Shown: positions 31,024 through 38,723, numbered from the stretch's first letter. The stretch is 38,723 bases of DNA from Candidatus Melainabacteria bacterium (GCA_016212515.1 JACRFZ010000049.1:1-38723), one strand, 5' to 3'. Notes: generated by a model not told the origin, from the letters alone. Program-made: numbers and translations.

Positions 31024-31767
31024 ATGGGTATTGAACACACTTTATTTGAAGATATCTTGCGTCGAATCATCACTGAGCTTTCCCTTGAAGAGCTACCGGA
31101 GCCGGTGCCTTTCTTTAGCTGCGCCGGCTTTTTCGGTCGGGTACCGGATATGGCAGTGGTAAGAGTCTACCGCGGTGAAAAAATTGAACGCCTGGTGCAT
31201 GTTCAGTTAAACTCTCGCTTGCTGGGTCTGACTTCCAATATGCTTTATGCCTTCACTCCTGCCGAATCAGTTCTTCCCCATTTCACTTTGGATGTGGTTA
31301 AGCGTGGCGGAACCTATGGATTGCACTGCGATCTGATTCCCCGTACCTCTGTTGGCACCATGCAGCCGGCCTATTTTGGCGATGTCTACTTGCCGCTTCT
31401 TTCTCTCTATTTGAAGACTGATAATCTGCCAGGATTGAAGCGCTGTCGTTTGCGCGATCAGCAGCGGGAACTTATGTCACCTCAATTACTTTGCTATATG
31501 GCATCCAGGGAAGATAAGTACGCTCAACTGGAAGGGCCGGTGGCTGCCTACCTGGAGCAATGGTTCAAACTTCTTGATACCGGTGTAAAGTACGACCATG
31601 CCGGACTTGCCCCTGGCGCATCGGTTGAAAATGATCGCTTGCACCGCTCTCTCATTTTTTCTCCGAGCATCGATCCGGTATGGATGCTTGTTGCTTTGCT
31701 GGTTGGCCGCAAGAACGAAGCTAAAATTCGTGCTTGCCTGACCGAACCGCTTTCAGTTGCTACCTAA
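31024..31767 (+). CDS. Possible ferredoxin-dependent bilin reductase-like protein
   Basis: AAGGAG nine bases before the ATG at 31024 gives a firm start; the product is 247 residues. The Pro85-x2-Thr-Leu-Asp90-Val-Val strand, then Gly-Gly and a Cys-Asp-Leu-Ile-Pro strand, resembles the core of bilin reductases (HY2/PcyA family). In PcyA an Asp at the equivalent place is catalytic. A Ser-Pro-x2-Leu segment (152-156) with a Tyr-Leu-x2-Trp helix and a C-terminal Asp-Arg-x2-Arg also fit that family's layout, and the length is right. Similarity is by eye only; Ter genes are not usually linked to bilins. It overlaps the convergent small gene by 15 bases. Confidence 0.4.
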   Translation: MGIEHTLFEDILRRIITELSLEELPEPVPFFSCAGFFGRVPDMAVVRVYRGEKIERLVHVQLNSRLLGLTSNMLYAFTPAESVLPHFTLDVVKRGGTYGLHCDLIPRTSVGTMQPAYFGDVYLPLLSLYLKTDNLPGLKRCRLRDQQRELMSPQLLCYMASREDKYAQLEGPVAAYLEQWFKLLDTGVKYDHAGLAPGASVENDRLHRSLIFSPSIDPVWMLVALLVGRKNEAKIRACLTEPLSVAT

Positions 31768-31983
31768 AGATTGGGCTCTTCTGGCGTTCTTGATTTGCAG
31801 TAAACTCAAATCGTCGATGACCAGTGTCGGTGGACCCTTACCGTTATCATTGTCGTTATCGGAAAGAACGATAAAAGCTATGAATGCAATCAGCACGCCC
31901 AGGAGTACATTGAGCAAGGTTAGCTCCGGGATATGACCGAGAAAGTCGGTTAAGCTCACGAGATAAAAGTCTTCCACCGGCAT
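31753..31983 (-). CDS. Small membrane protein, 76 aa
   Basis: ATG 31983 has AAGGA eight bases upstream. One hydrophobic helix (about residues 24-42) is followed by an Asn/Asp-rich, then Lys-rich cytoplasmic tail. It is the only minus-strand gene in this block and its 3' end overlaps the plus-strand bilin-reductase-like gene by 15 bases. No family is recognised. Confidence 0.55.
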   Translation of the reverse strand: MPVEDFYLVSLTDFLGHIPELTLLNVLLGVLIAFIAFIVLSDNDNDNGKGPPTLVIDDLSLLQIKNARRAQSLGSN

Positions 31984-32212
31984 TAGTTGATCCTTGCACA
32001 AACTGCTTTAGTTCAGGGTGGCAGATCGCCTCTGGCGTTTGCAATTTGTTGCAAGAGAAATTGCAATCTCCGAAATGACGCCAGGTGGTTGTGCCGGTGT
32101 TTGTTTCCGGGAGTGTGTTTGAAGTCTGCGCGGTGATGAGGCTCGCTTAATCTTCCCGAAAGGCATTCGCTAGTGGCGCTAGCTCGCTGCGACATTCTGA
32201 AACTGTTCATTG

Positions 32213-32235
32213 CCCGGCTCCATGCCGGGTTTTGC
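32213..32235 (+). terminator. Hairpin before MFS gene
   Basis: CCCGGC and GCCGGG pair around TCCAT, followed by TTTTGCTTT, ending three bases before the MFS start codon. It may end the upstream transcript or attenuate MFS translation, as it leaves little room for a ribosome binding site. Confidence 0.5.
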
Positions 32236-32238
32236 TTT

Positions 32239-33489
32239 ATGTCTAAATATCAAAGAGGCTCGCTCAAGAGCCCCACAGGCGGTGTCTTCCGCTCTCTCAA
32301 GTTTCGTGATTACAGGCTGCTTTTCATCGGTCAGGTGATTTCCATATCAGGCACGGTCATGCAGTCCATGGCCTTTTCCTGGTTGGTCTTTACTCTCTCG
32401 GGCTCGGCCTTGAATCTTGGTATCAACATCTTCCTTTCGGCCTTGCCCACCGTGCTACTGGTCTACCAGGGGGGGCGTATTGCCGATCGCTTTAGCCCCC
32501 GACGAATTCTCCTGGTTACCCAGAGCATTGCTTTGATTTTGGCCTTGGTCTTATTTTTCTGCGCCAGATTAGAACTGCTTTCCCTGCCGCTACTTTACAC
32601 CTTTACGTTCTTGCAGGGCATCCTCGATGCTGTTGAACTGCCGGCCAGGCAGGTTTTGGTGCGCCAGTCGGTTCCCGATAAGAGCTATCTGGTCAATGCT
32701 CTCAGTCTCACGACCTCACTCTTACACATCTCGCGTATTGCCGGCCCGGCTCTTGCTGCCGCGGTGCTGGCTCTCTGGGGCGCCGCCGTTTGTTTTCTCA
32801 TCAATGCCATCAGTTATCTCTTTTCGCTCTACACCATCTATCTGATGCGGGTACCGGCCAGGGCTGTAACAGTTGGCATGGATACAAGCTTTCGCGCCAT
32901 AGTGGGGCGGGTCTGGCGGCAGCCGTTTCTGAGAGCCATGATGCAACTTTATGTGGTGATGGGTCTACTCGGTGTCCAGTATCTGGTTATTTTGCCGGCC
33001 TTTGTTCAAATTGAGCTGCATCAAAATTCGGCCGCTCTAGGTGGGCTTCTTGCCTTCTCGGCCCTTGGTTCTTTGCTGGCCAGTTTGACTCTGGCGGCTT
33101 TTGCATCGGTTCATAGACTGGCCAAAAGCATAGGTCTGGCTGCGGTTCTATTTGGTCTCAGTCTGTTTGCATTTGCCCATTCTTCCACTCTTGGCGCTGC
33201 TCTTGCCGCGGCTCTGCCGCTTGGCGTTTTTCAGACGCTTCTGATGAGCGGCAGCAGTTCCCTGTTGCAACAGCTCATTAGCGACGAGCGGGTGAGAGGG
33301 CGAGTGCTCTCTCTCTTTACCTTCCTGAGTATGGGCACCGCCGCTCCCGGCGCGCTTCTTGTCGGAATCCTGGCCAGTGCCGTCGGTCCGGCTCAGGCGC
33401 TTGTCATAAGTGGAGTCGCCTGTTTCTTTGTGGGCTTCAATTTCGTGAGAGCGACCCGATGTATAGATGCCAGGAAAATCAGTATTTAG
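32239..33489 (+). CDS. Major facilitator superfamily transporter (EntS-like)
   Basis: I start at ATG 32239; the TTG at 32173 runs through the hairpin. The 416-residue protein has about twelve hydrophobic helices. Its N-terminal Phe-Arg-Asp-Tyr-Arg-Leu-Leu-Phe-Ile-Gly-Gln, and the loop 2-3 motif Gly-Gly-x-Ile-Ala-Asp-Arg-Phe, match the MFS_3/EntS group of small-molecule exporters. No periplasmic binding partner is nearby. It would export or import a small molecule; the link to the Ter metabolite module is only positional. A NagB-family gene follows after 26 bases and is probably co-transcribed. Confidence 0.85.
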   Translation: MSKYQRGSLKSPTGGVFRSLKFRDYRLLFIGQVISISGTVMQSMAFSWLVFTLSGSALNLGINIFLSALPTVLLVYQGGRIADRFSPRRILLVTQSIALILALVLFFCARLELLSLPLLYTFTFLQGILDAVELPARQVLVRQSVPDKSYLVNALSLTTSLLHISRIAGPALAAAVLALWGAAVCFLINAISYLFSLYTIYLMRVPARAVTVGMDTSFRAIVGRVWRQPFLRAMMQLYVVMGLLGVQYLVILPAFVQIELHQNSAALGGLLAFSALGSLLASLTLAAFASVHRLAKSIGLAAVLFGLSLFAFAHSSTLGAALAAALPLGVFQTLLMSGSSSLLQQLISDERVRGRVLSLFTFLSMGTAAPGALLVGILASAVGPAQALVISGVACFFVGFNFVRATRCIDARKISI

Positions 33490-33515
33490 CTTCTTGAACG
33501 ATTGAGAGGAACATC

Positions 33516-34193
33516 ATGAAAGTCATTTCCGGAAGCCATGATTTGATCAGTCATAAGGCTGCTGCGCTTATGCACGGGCAGCTTGAGAGCAAGCCCGGTA
33601 GCAACTTTGCCTTTGCCTGGGGGCAGTCGCCCCGTCTTGCTTACCAGTATCTTGCCGAACTGTCCATGCAAGAGGAAACGTCCTTCGCTGAGGCTCGTGC
33701 TTTTGCAATCGATGAATATCTGGGGCTGCGGCGCATTGGGGAAGAACTGCTAAGAAAGGATTTGTATGATCAGACTGATCTTTCTCGCGCTGCTTGTTTC
33801 AATCCCCTTGACGTGGACAACTATGACGGCTTGATTGAAGACCTGGGCGGTATCGATTTAATGGTGCTTGGCCTGGGGAGAAACGGTCACATTGCTGCCT
33901 GTGAGCCCGGTACGCCCTTTGATCGTGGCACCCATTTGACCGCCCTGGCTGCGTCTACCATTGAGGATAACTTTGGCAAGTACGGCGAGCGTTTGCTTAT
34001 GGCTCGGACCCTTGGCCCTGCCTCTATTATGAAAGCGGCGACGGTCTTGTTGTTGATTTGCGGCGAGCAGAAACAAGAAGCCGCACCCAGGGCTCTATAT
34101 GGTGCTGTTACCGTTGATGTGCCGGCCTCGATATTGCAGACACATGAGAATCTGATCGTGCTTGCCGACTTCGAGCTTCCGCCCGGAGGCTAG
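33516..34193 (+). CDS. Glucosamine-6-phosphate deaminase/isomerase (NagB) family protein
   Basis: The 225-residue protein has the NagB landmarks Ile-Asp66-Glu-Tyr-x-Gly-Leu (65-71), Leu-Gly-Arg-Asn-Gly-His125-Ile-Ala-Ala-Cys-Glu130-Pro-Gly (120-132) and a C-terminal Leu-Tyr-Gly-Ala-Val-Thr then Pro-Ala-Ser. NagB enzymes convert glucosamine-6-phosphate to fructose-6-phosphate and ammonia; 6-phosphogluconolactonases share the fold. The Cys-x-Pro pair after Ala-Ala is not typical of E. coli NagB (Phe-Asn-Glu-Pro), so the substrate may differ. GAGAGGAA precedes the ATG. It closely follows the MFS gene. Confidence 0.8.
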   Translation: MKVISGSHDLISHKAAALMHGQLESKPGSNFAFAWGQSPRLAYQYLAELSMQEETSFAEARAFAIDEYLGLRRIGEELLRKDLYDQTDLSRAACFNPLDVDNYDGLIEDLGGIDLMVLGLGRNGHIAACEPGTPFDRGTHLTALAASTIEDNFGKYGERLLMARTLGPASIMKAATVLLLICGEQKQEAAPRALYGAVTVDVPASILQTHENLIVLADFELPPGG

Positions 34194-34260
34194 TTTAAGG
34201 GTGCAGGGGAGTGACAGGCTTTGCCTTCGCAAAAAATTGTCACTAATTGAGTTCAAAAAA

Positions 34261-35238
34261 ATGGAGAATAGAAGAGTTCGGAATTTGGTCTTTCTCGTTT
34301 TCCTTGCGGCAGTAACTGTAGCTTTCTCAATGGTGCTGGAAGCAGACGTCGATAACGTTATCGATGAAGGCTCCAGGCACCATGAAACTTCCTTGCCTTC
34401 TCAAGTCGGTGCTAAAGAGAGCCATAAGATGTCTCAGCCACCGACTCGCAACGGCACGGCGGCGGCGGAAAAGCCACCACAAACGGTGCCCAGGCTGACA
34501 GGTCTGGAGCAGGAGGTCGATGAGCACCTGCTGCCGCTCTTGTTTCAGCCAACAGCCGGGCGTGACGCCCTGGTGCAGATTGTTGTGGGAAGTGCCGAGG
34601 GCACGCGTCGGCCTGACGGTTCTTATGTCTGGTGGGCTTATAAAGGTCACCAGGACCCCATGTGCTTCTATATCCGCTGCTCTTCCTCGATCACTAACAT
34701 AGGAAGCTTCTCTTATCAACAAGGGGGCAGCAAGCCGTGGGCATTTACACCGGCGCAAGCCGACAGAGTGCAGTTGCAGGTCTTGCGTCTGCAGGCTATG
34801 GAACTCATCTGGCAAGCCAAGCGCAGCAATATGCAGCTCAATCTTTTCCAGCTACTAGCCGGCGTGGATCTGGCCAATCAGAGTCCCACTTCAGCGTGTG
34901 TACAGCAGCCCGATAAGAGGGTCGTCTATAAGTTGGTTGCCGGTCTGGATGCAAATGGTGATTACACCCGGCAAGTGATTGAGACCTTTGCCGACAATCC
35001 CTGCCGCTGGGGCTATATCGACAGGCTCAAGCAAGCCACTCAAGAAAAGGGGTTGGAAGGTTTTGCTGCGGTTGTGGAAGCGAGAACCTGGCCGTTTTTT
35101 GATGTCAATCCTGATTCTCGCCGCTACCTTCAGTGGAATGCTTCCGGCTTTGGTCATAATCCCCGCACAATATATCTAGATCAACACCGGCGCACCATGG
35201 AAGTCTCCAGGGCTTTGCGCCGGCAACTGGCTGAATAG
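34261..35238 (+). CDS. Exported or membrane-anchored protein, possible glycosidase-like
   Basis: Started at ATG 34261, the 325-residue protein has a signal-anchor helix at about 9-25, then a polar linker (to ~80) and a soluble domain. That domain has Gly-Ser-Ala-Glu113-Gly-Thr, then Tyr-Lys-Gly-His130 and a Gly-Ser-Phe-Ser-Tyr-Gln-Gln stretch. A Glu in Ala-Glu-Gly-Thr followed by Gly-His-x-Asp-Pro resembles lysozyme/chitosanase-like active sites and uncharacterised cyanobacterial exported proteins I recall. The catalytic role is inference. Cys residues at 140 and in the second half could form a disulphide, consistent with export. A strong terminator follows. Confidence 0.6.
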   Translation: MENRRVRNLVFLVFLAAVTVAFSMVLEADVDNVIDEGSRHHETSLPSQVGAKESHKMSQPPTRNGTAAAEKPPQTVPRLTGLEQEVDEHLLPLLFQPTAGRDALVQIVVGSAEGTRRPDGSYVWWAYKGHQDPMCFYIRCSSSITNIGSFSYQQGGSKPWAFTPAQADRVQLQVLRLQAMELIWQAKRSNMQLNLFQLLAGVDLANQSPTSACVQQPDKRVVYKLVAGLDANGDYTRQVIETFADNPCRWGYIDRLKQATQEKGLEGFAAVVEARTWPFFDVNPDSRRYLQWNASGFGHNPRTIYLDQHRRTMEVSRALRRQLAE

Positions 35239-35259
35239 GGGCTAATAGATTGCTTTCGC

Positions 35260-35285
35260 TAGCGGGCTTGCCCGCTATTTTTCTT
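35260..35285 (+). terminator. Strong rho-independent terminator
   Basis: TAGCGGGC and GCCCGCTA pair around a two-base TT loop and are followed by TTTTTCTT. Palindromic element copy 4 begins 12 bases after the T-run. Confidence 0.85.
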
Positions 35286-35297
35286 CCAGGCAAGAAA

Positions 35298-35309
35298 TAG
35301 ACCGGTCGA
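35298..35309 (+). repeat. TAGACCGGTCG element, copy 4
   Basis: TAGACCGGTCGA differs from the other copies only at base 12. It is preceded by GGCAAGAAA, like the rest, and lies between the terminator at 35260 and the A-run at 35322 that precedes the opposing terminator hairpin. It is thus again in a convergent intergenic gap. Confidence 0.75.
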
Positions 35310-35321
35310 CTATATGAATTC

Positions 35322-35397
35322 AAAAAACACAAAATAGAGAGGCAATCCATCGACAACTTCGAGAATAAAGTCAGTTGTCGATGGATCTTTCTTTTCT
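35322..35397 (-). terminator. Terminator hairpin, probably bidirectional
   Basis: A 14-bp stem (arms at 35345-35358 and 35373-35386) is T-rich on both outer sides. On the minus strand it is followed by TTTTGTGTTTTTT, so it ends the transcript of the gene at 35427-36029. On the plus strand CTTTCTTTTC follows. Confidence 0.7.
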
Positions 35398-35426
35398 CAT
35401 TTGTGGGGCGGCAGGCTGCCTGTTTT

Positions 35427-36029
35427 TTAGTTGAGGAAGAGGGGGTTGACTACATATTCGCACTTAATTTGCGGTGGAGATTTTTGCCAGGCGGTTTCCT
35501 TCGTGACTGCTCCTCTTGTGATAGTTTGTTTCACCAGTAATAGTCCGCAGGCGAGAGCCAGAGCGCGCTCTTCTTCAGCCCAAGATTGCGGTGCTTGCAT
35601 CTTCAGGTGCAGAAGCATTCGTGGCATTTGTTCTCTGTGGTTTGCGATGGCTTCGCCCACCTGTCTGCCTGTAAGTTTGCTTGATTTGTGTCGCAGTAAG
35701 GCTGTGAGCATGATCTGCCAGAACCAGAAGTGATTTGGACACTTTTCCAGAAGGCAGACTGCTTCTTTCTCGAAGAAGAGATTGAGCAAGTTCTGGTCTG
35801 TCACTAGCTCCCTCCTCAGTACCTCCTGACCCAGCCGCCAGAGCGGCATGCGGGGAGAGAAGTTGCCGGGGTTAAATGACTGGTCGAATAATCCGAATTT
35901 GGCCTGGTTCGCCACTGCGCTGCGGGCTACTACCATTGTCAGTGCGCAGTTGAGGGAACCAGGCAGGAGCTTCAGTTTGAGCCAGGTTGCTGTTTTGAGT
36001 AATACTCTTAGCATGGGTTTTGTCCGCAT
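35427..36029 (-). CDS. Hypothetical protein, 200 aa
   Basis: The protein is soluble and mostly helical, with a short basic N-terminus, several Leu-rich helices and a Cys-Asn-His-Phe-Trp-Phe-Trp aromatic patch near residue 100. No family is recognised. Either ATG at 36029 or 36014 is possible; the second has a GCGGA spaced eight bases upstream. It is downstream of the coiled-coil gene on the same strand and may be the last gene of the TerD transcript if the terminator at 37342 is leaky. Confidence 0.6.
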   Translation of the reverse strand: MRTKPMLRVLLKTATWLKLKLLPGSLNCALTMVVARSAVANQAKFGLFDQSFNPGNFSPRMPLWRLGQEVLRRELVTDQNLLNLFFEKEAVCLLEKCPNHFWFWQIMLTALLRHKSSKLTGRQVGEAIANHREQMPRMLLHLKMQAPQSWAEEERALALACGLLLVKQTITRGAVTKETAWQKSPPQIKCEYVVNPLFLN

Positions 36030-36113
36030 TTTCTTAACTGGTTCAAGGAAGAGGCACGATTCACTCTTTGAAGTGGCGTGCCTCTCTTGTTTGCAAGGGT
36101 TTGGCGGGGCGTC

Positions 36114-37298
36114 TTAAAGCAACTTCAGGCGCATCTCGTATCTGTCAAACCAGATGCATAGATTTGCGAAGTCGTGCTTTTCGAGAAGCGCTTCTATCTG
36201 TTCTTTGAACGCCTGCAAGGCTTTGTCCGAGGAGGCTGCCTTTTGTTCCGTTTCAGCTTTGAGATTGTTCCAGCGAGTCTTGATATCGCTTGCCACCTTT
36301 AGTTTGTTTTCAAGGGTAATGCGCTCTTGTCGGAAGACCTTAGTTCTTTCTTGGCAGGCTTGCTCGAATTTATGAAGGATGGCGGTCGCCAAATCCAGAT
36401 CGGGTTTTGAAAGAGCCTTCTCCATTTCATCAATGAGGGCGCTTACGTCCCGTGTGTCCGGTTGCACTAGGTCAAGTTCGAGCTCTTGTCTGGCTCTTTG
36501 CTGTAATCTGATCAGATCTACCTTCTGAAAGTTAAGTGCTTGTGTTGCTACTGGGAATTCTCGGAAGGCTCTCAGAAGTGCTTGGTAGCGTTGCTTAACT
36601 GCTCCAACACTTCGCTCCGCTCGTTTCAGCAATTCAATTAGATTGATGGCATTTGCCCTGTTTTCAAGATTGAAAATATCGCAGTGGCAGGCCCGAGATA
36701 GTTGATCTAGATTTCTCTCCAGCTCATCCAACTCTTCGGTTGAGGAGGTCCCCAGTTGTTTTAGTTCCAGGCGCAGGCTGCGTAGTTGCCCTGAAATTGG
36801 TTGGACACTTGATATTACTTCGTCCGACAACTTTTGAGCGTGGCAGATAGTGTCTCGAATGTTTCGATAGCTATCACCCATTATTCTGAGCAACTCTTCT
36901 GCAGATACTTTCTCTACTTGCTCCTGAGGAGAAAGTAGTTCTCGTCTTTCTATCGGAATTGTTGCATGGGAGCGAACGATCCAGGCGTCGCGAAGAATAC
37001 TCTGAAGTTCTGCTAGAACGGGTTTCGAGTTTAGAATGTTTAGGGTTGCTCGTTTCTCCGCGTAACGCTGCTGAACTTCGAGGAGAAAGCCGATGTCGAT
37101 ATCGAATTGATTGCATGCTGCTCTGATTTGCAGCACCTTCTGCAGGCTCGTTGGTTCGATTGCGTGCAAGTTGAATGTACCTTCAACTATGCTCAAGAAA
37201 AGAGGAACTTGCTTGAGGGCTTCGTAGTTGTCGATTATTGTGTTGATTCGCTCTGAAAGCAGCTTTATTTGACTGTCAAGCATAGAAGAGTCCGTCAT
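36114..37298 (-). CDS. Coiled-coil protein, 394 aa
   Basis: A GAGGAAA lies just before the ATG at 37298. The protein is almost entirely helical, Leu/Glu/Gln/Arg-rich, with heptad-like stretches at about residues 155-215 and 290-385, so long coiled coils are expected. No catalytic motif, signal peptide or membrane segment is present. It sits directly downstream of TerD, separated by a strong terminator. It may be a scaffold for vWA/TerD complexes (inference). Confidence 0.7.
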   Translation of the reverse strand: MTDSSMLDSQIKLLSERINTIIDNYEALKQVPLFLSIVEGTFNLHAIEPTSLQKVLQIRAACNQFDIDIGFLLEVQQRYAEKRATLNILNSKPVLAELQSILRDAWIVRSHATIPIERRELLSPQEQVEKVSAEELLRIMGDSYRNIRDTICHAQKLSDEVISSVQPISGQLRSLRLELKQLGTSSTEELDELERNLDQLSRACHCDIFNLENRANAINLIELLKRAERSVGAVKQRYQALLRAFREFPVATQALNFQKVDLIRLQQRARQELELDLVQPDTRDVSALIDEMEKALSKPDLDLATAILHKFEQACQERTKVFRQERITLENKLKVASDIKTRWNNLKAETEQKAASSDKALQAFKEQIEALLEKHDFANLCIWFDRYEMRLKLL

Positions 37299-37341
37299 CG
37301 CTGTTTCCTCGATTGTTATTACTAGTTAGCATCGTAATGCC

Positions 37342-37387
37342 AAAAAAATAAACGGAAAGTGCTCAGTGGCTTAGTCTGAGCACTTTC
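37342..37387 (-). terminator. Strong rho-independent terminator after terD
   Basis: A 12-bp stem (GAAAGTGCTCAG with CTGAGCACTTTC) around a nine-base loop is followed on the minus strand by CGTTTATTTTTTT. It closes the terD transcript. Confidence 0.85.
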
Positions 37388-37429
37388 TAGATTAATCCAC
37401 TGAGAATGGACGGTCTCTTAGGGTTTGTC

Positions 37430-38002
37430 TTATGCAGTCGCAAAGCCGTAATTTGCGGCTACTTCTTCAAAGCCGTTTTGATAACCGACCATTAACGGTT
37501 CGGCTCCCCAGATGCCGCTTGAGTCTTTATAGAACTTGAAAAAGACAACTGCTGTACTTGTAGCTTGATTGCCGACCAGATCGATCTGAATCGGTGCGTC
37601 TTTGATGCCATCTCCGGTCACTTGCAGGGCGCAGGAATCGAATGTCCCGAACGTTTGCTTGGTTCGTTGCCAGTAGGCAATTGCTACGCAGAAGACGATT
37701 TGGCCAACTCTCGAATCAAGGCGATCAAAGTACACATCAATGTATTCTGTGCCGCTTTCTTGTTTGTCGCCGGAGTAGACGATAGCGTCATTTGGGCAAG
37801 CTACTTTTCTTGGAGGATTGTCGATGTCGTACATGACAACGTAGGATTCTTGTTCCTGTTCGGTGGAACCCACTTTGTCGCCGGAAGCAGTGAGACCGAT
37901 CGCAATTAGGTCGTTGTCAGCTTTCTCTCCTGTCCATGTCAGTTCGACATGTGCTTTCGAGATTCCAGGGAGAGCAGTAGCTTGTTTGAGTTTGAGTGCC
38001 AT
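37430..38002 (-). CDS. terD: TerD-family Ca2+-binding stress protein
   Basis: The 190-residue beta-rich protein has TerD landmarks. These are a Gly-Leu-x3-Gly-Asp strand near residue 36-42, a Tyr-Asp-Ile-Asp pair (58-61), Tyr-Ser-Gly-Asp79, and Tyr-Ile-Asp89-Val-Tyr-Phe followed by Asp-Ser-Arg-Val-Gly, then a C-terminal Phe-Lys-Phe-Tyr. These acidic loops bind Ca2+ in characterised homologues. Single-domain TerD-type length fits. GAGGGAAA precedes the ATG. It is paired with the upstream vWA gene, as in canonical Ter loci. Confidence 0.9.
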   Translation of the reverse strand: MALKLKQATALPGISKAHVELTWTGEKADNDLIAIGLTASGDKVGSTEQEQESYVVMYDIDNPPRKVACPNDAIVYSGDKQESGTEYIDVYFDRLDSRVGQIVFCVAIAYWQRTKQTFGTFDSCALQVTGDGIKDAPIQIDLVGNQATSTAVVFFKFYKDSSGIWGAEPLMVGYQNGFEEVAANYGFATA

Positions 38003-38098
38003 GGTTTATATTTCCCTCGTTCTCAGATGGTGTTGTTATTGGTTTGATTGGAGCAGGGGTGCTCCGACCGATAGTCTGAGCGCTCCTGCGTGTTATGG
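38003..38098 (-). other. Gap between vWA gene and terD with imperfect hairpin
   Basis: An imperfect inverted repeat (GCAGGGGTGCTC against GAGCGCTCCTGC) lies near 38056-38094. It has no T-run and may modulate the ratio of the two proteins. Confidence 0.35.
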
Positions 38099-38722
38099 TT
38101 AAGAGATCTTGCCGGTGAGAGCCATTCTGAGAATCTGCTCTGGAAGAAGAGAAGTCAGGTTTTTGACGGACATGGAAGAGACCATATCGTAGGCGGCACC
38201 GGTGAGGTTGTTGTCGAGGTCTTCAAGGAAGGCCGTGGCGCCAGAGGCTGAGCCGACTTGAATGAAGGTGATGTAGAACTCGCCCTGCTTGAGAGATTTG
38301 GTGGTTTGAATGATTACATCGCGCACATCGTCTTCTGGTGACAGTCGCGAATTGCGGCGAGAGTCAGTGGGTTCACCGTCGGTGGCGCAAATGAGGATAT
38401 AAGGTTTGCCGGATTTGCGTTGGCGGTAGGTGTTGACCATGCGCTCGATAGCAGAAGCAGTGGAGGTGCCGCCTCGTGGGCGAGCGGATTTGAAGACGGA
38501 GGCGATGCGAGCGGAAGTGGTGTTCTCGAAGAGATCAATCTCGTTGTCGAAAACGGCCAGATCGATACCATCGCTATCAATTTCTTGAACGGCGTTGACG
38601 AAAGGCTGAATCAGTTCCTTGATGCCGTAATCCCAGCGGGACATATTATTGTAGGAGCGTTCCCGGGTATCCATACTACCGGAACGGTCGAACAAGAAAC
38701 CGTAATCGTAGTCTTCGAGGGG
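38099..38722 (-). CDS. vWA-domain protein, TerY-like, 5'-truncated by window edge
   Basis: The frame remains open to the window end, so the N-terminus is missing; the TTG at 38695 is internal. The visible ~207 residues carry a complete metal-ion-dependent adhesion site: Asp-Arg-Ser-Gly-Ser, a Thr in an Arg-Gly-Gly-Thr-Ser loop, and Asp in Thr-Asp-Gly-Glu-Pro. vWA proteins of the TerY/TerF type occur beside TerD and are proposed to assemble stress complexes. The stop is followed by terD after about 100 bases on the same strand. Length and TerD neighbour support this call over a generic vWA protein. Confidence 0.85.
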   Translation of the reverse strand, partial: PLEDYDYGFLFDRSGSMDTRERSYNNMSRWDYGIKELIQPFVNAVQEIDSDGIDLAVFDNEIDLFENTTSARIASVFKSARPRGGTSTASAIERMVNTYRQRKSGKPYILICATDGEPTDSRRNSRLSPEDDVRDVIIQTTKSLKQGEFYITFIQVGSASGATAFLEDLDNNLTGAAYDMVSSMSVKNLTSLLPEQILRMALTGKIS

Positions 38723-38723
38723 G

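Noticed and set aside
1..38723. CRISPR array, insertion sequence, phage integrase or rRNA
   Set aside because: I saw no regularly spaced repeats, transposase or integrase motifs, or rRNA-like sequence. The four TAGACCGGTCGG copies are thousands of bases apart and are not an array.

Overview
The window is bacterial DNA of moderate GC, gene-dense, with mostly strong AAGGAG/GGAGG ribosome binding sites and many rho-independent terminators. It has no rRNA, insertion sequence, CRISPR array or ribosomal protein, so placement is weak. Several genes look like families I associate with Cyanobacteriota (an AlgH-like protein, a bilin-reductase-like protein and an exported protein with a possible Glu catalytic site). 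A non-photosynthetic relative such as the Vampirovibrionia/Obscuribacterales is my best, low-confidence guess.

Layout. (1) 1-5.1 kb is an accessory-like stretch: a 5'-truncated DUF4419-like gene, unrecognised small genes, and three tRNA-like genes (608-677 +, 2132-2204 -, 3194-3265 -). The tRNA-like genes have good acceptor stems but short or distorted anticodon arms. (2) 5.2-7.9 kb holds a divergent two-component system, a PAS-containing membrane histidine kinase and an OmpR-type response regulator. (3) 8.1-19.3 kb is a run of plus-strand genes. The first part is mostly small unrecognised membrane proteins and two small Cys-containing proteins. After these come an AlgH/YqgE-family protein, a protein with a possible kinase-like fold, a TylF-type methyltransferase and further unknowns. 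(4) 19.5-29.8 kb, minus strand, is a tellurium-resistance (Ter) stress cluster with its biosynthetic arm. In transcription order it runs TerB, a membrane protein, TerC, a membrane protein, a StiP-type PRTase-PELOTA protein, a PRTase-TRSP protein, a HAD phosphatase, a second StiP-type protein, an HpcH/HpaI (CitE-like) lyase, a PlsC-type acyltransferase and two small proteins. (5) 30.4-35.2 kb is a plus-strand block set into the Ter region: an unknown protein, a bilin-reductase-like protein, an MFS transporter, a NagB-family protein and an exported protein. (6) 35.4-38.7 kb, minus strand, returns to Ter genes: a vWA protein (TerY-like, truncated by the window end), TerD, a coiled-coil protein and an unknown.

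How they may work together. Published comparative genomics of Ter systems proposes that TerC, TerD, TerB and vWA proteins form a membrane-linked metal-sensing stress complex. The PRTase, HAD and HpcH enzymes are proposed to make a nucleoside-like metabolite. The window fits that scheme, with two diverged StiP paralogues and no ATP-grasp gene inside the window.

The strongest unexplained signals are two. One is a 12-base near-palindrome, TAGACCGGTCGG, found four times, each 11-13 bases after a terminator T-run and in three cases centred between two converging terminators. The other is the trio of related tRNA-like genes without a normal seven-base anticodon loop.
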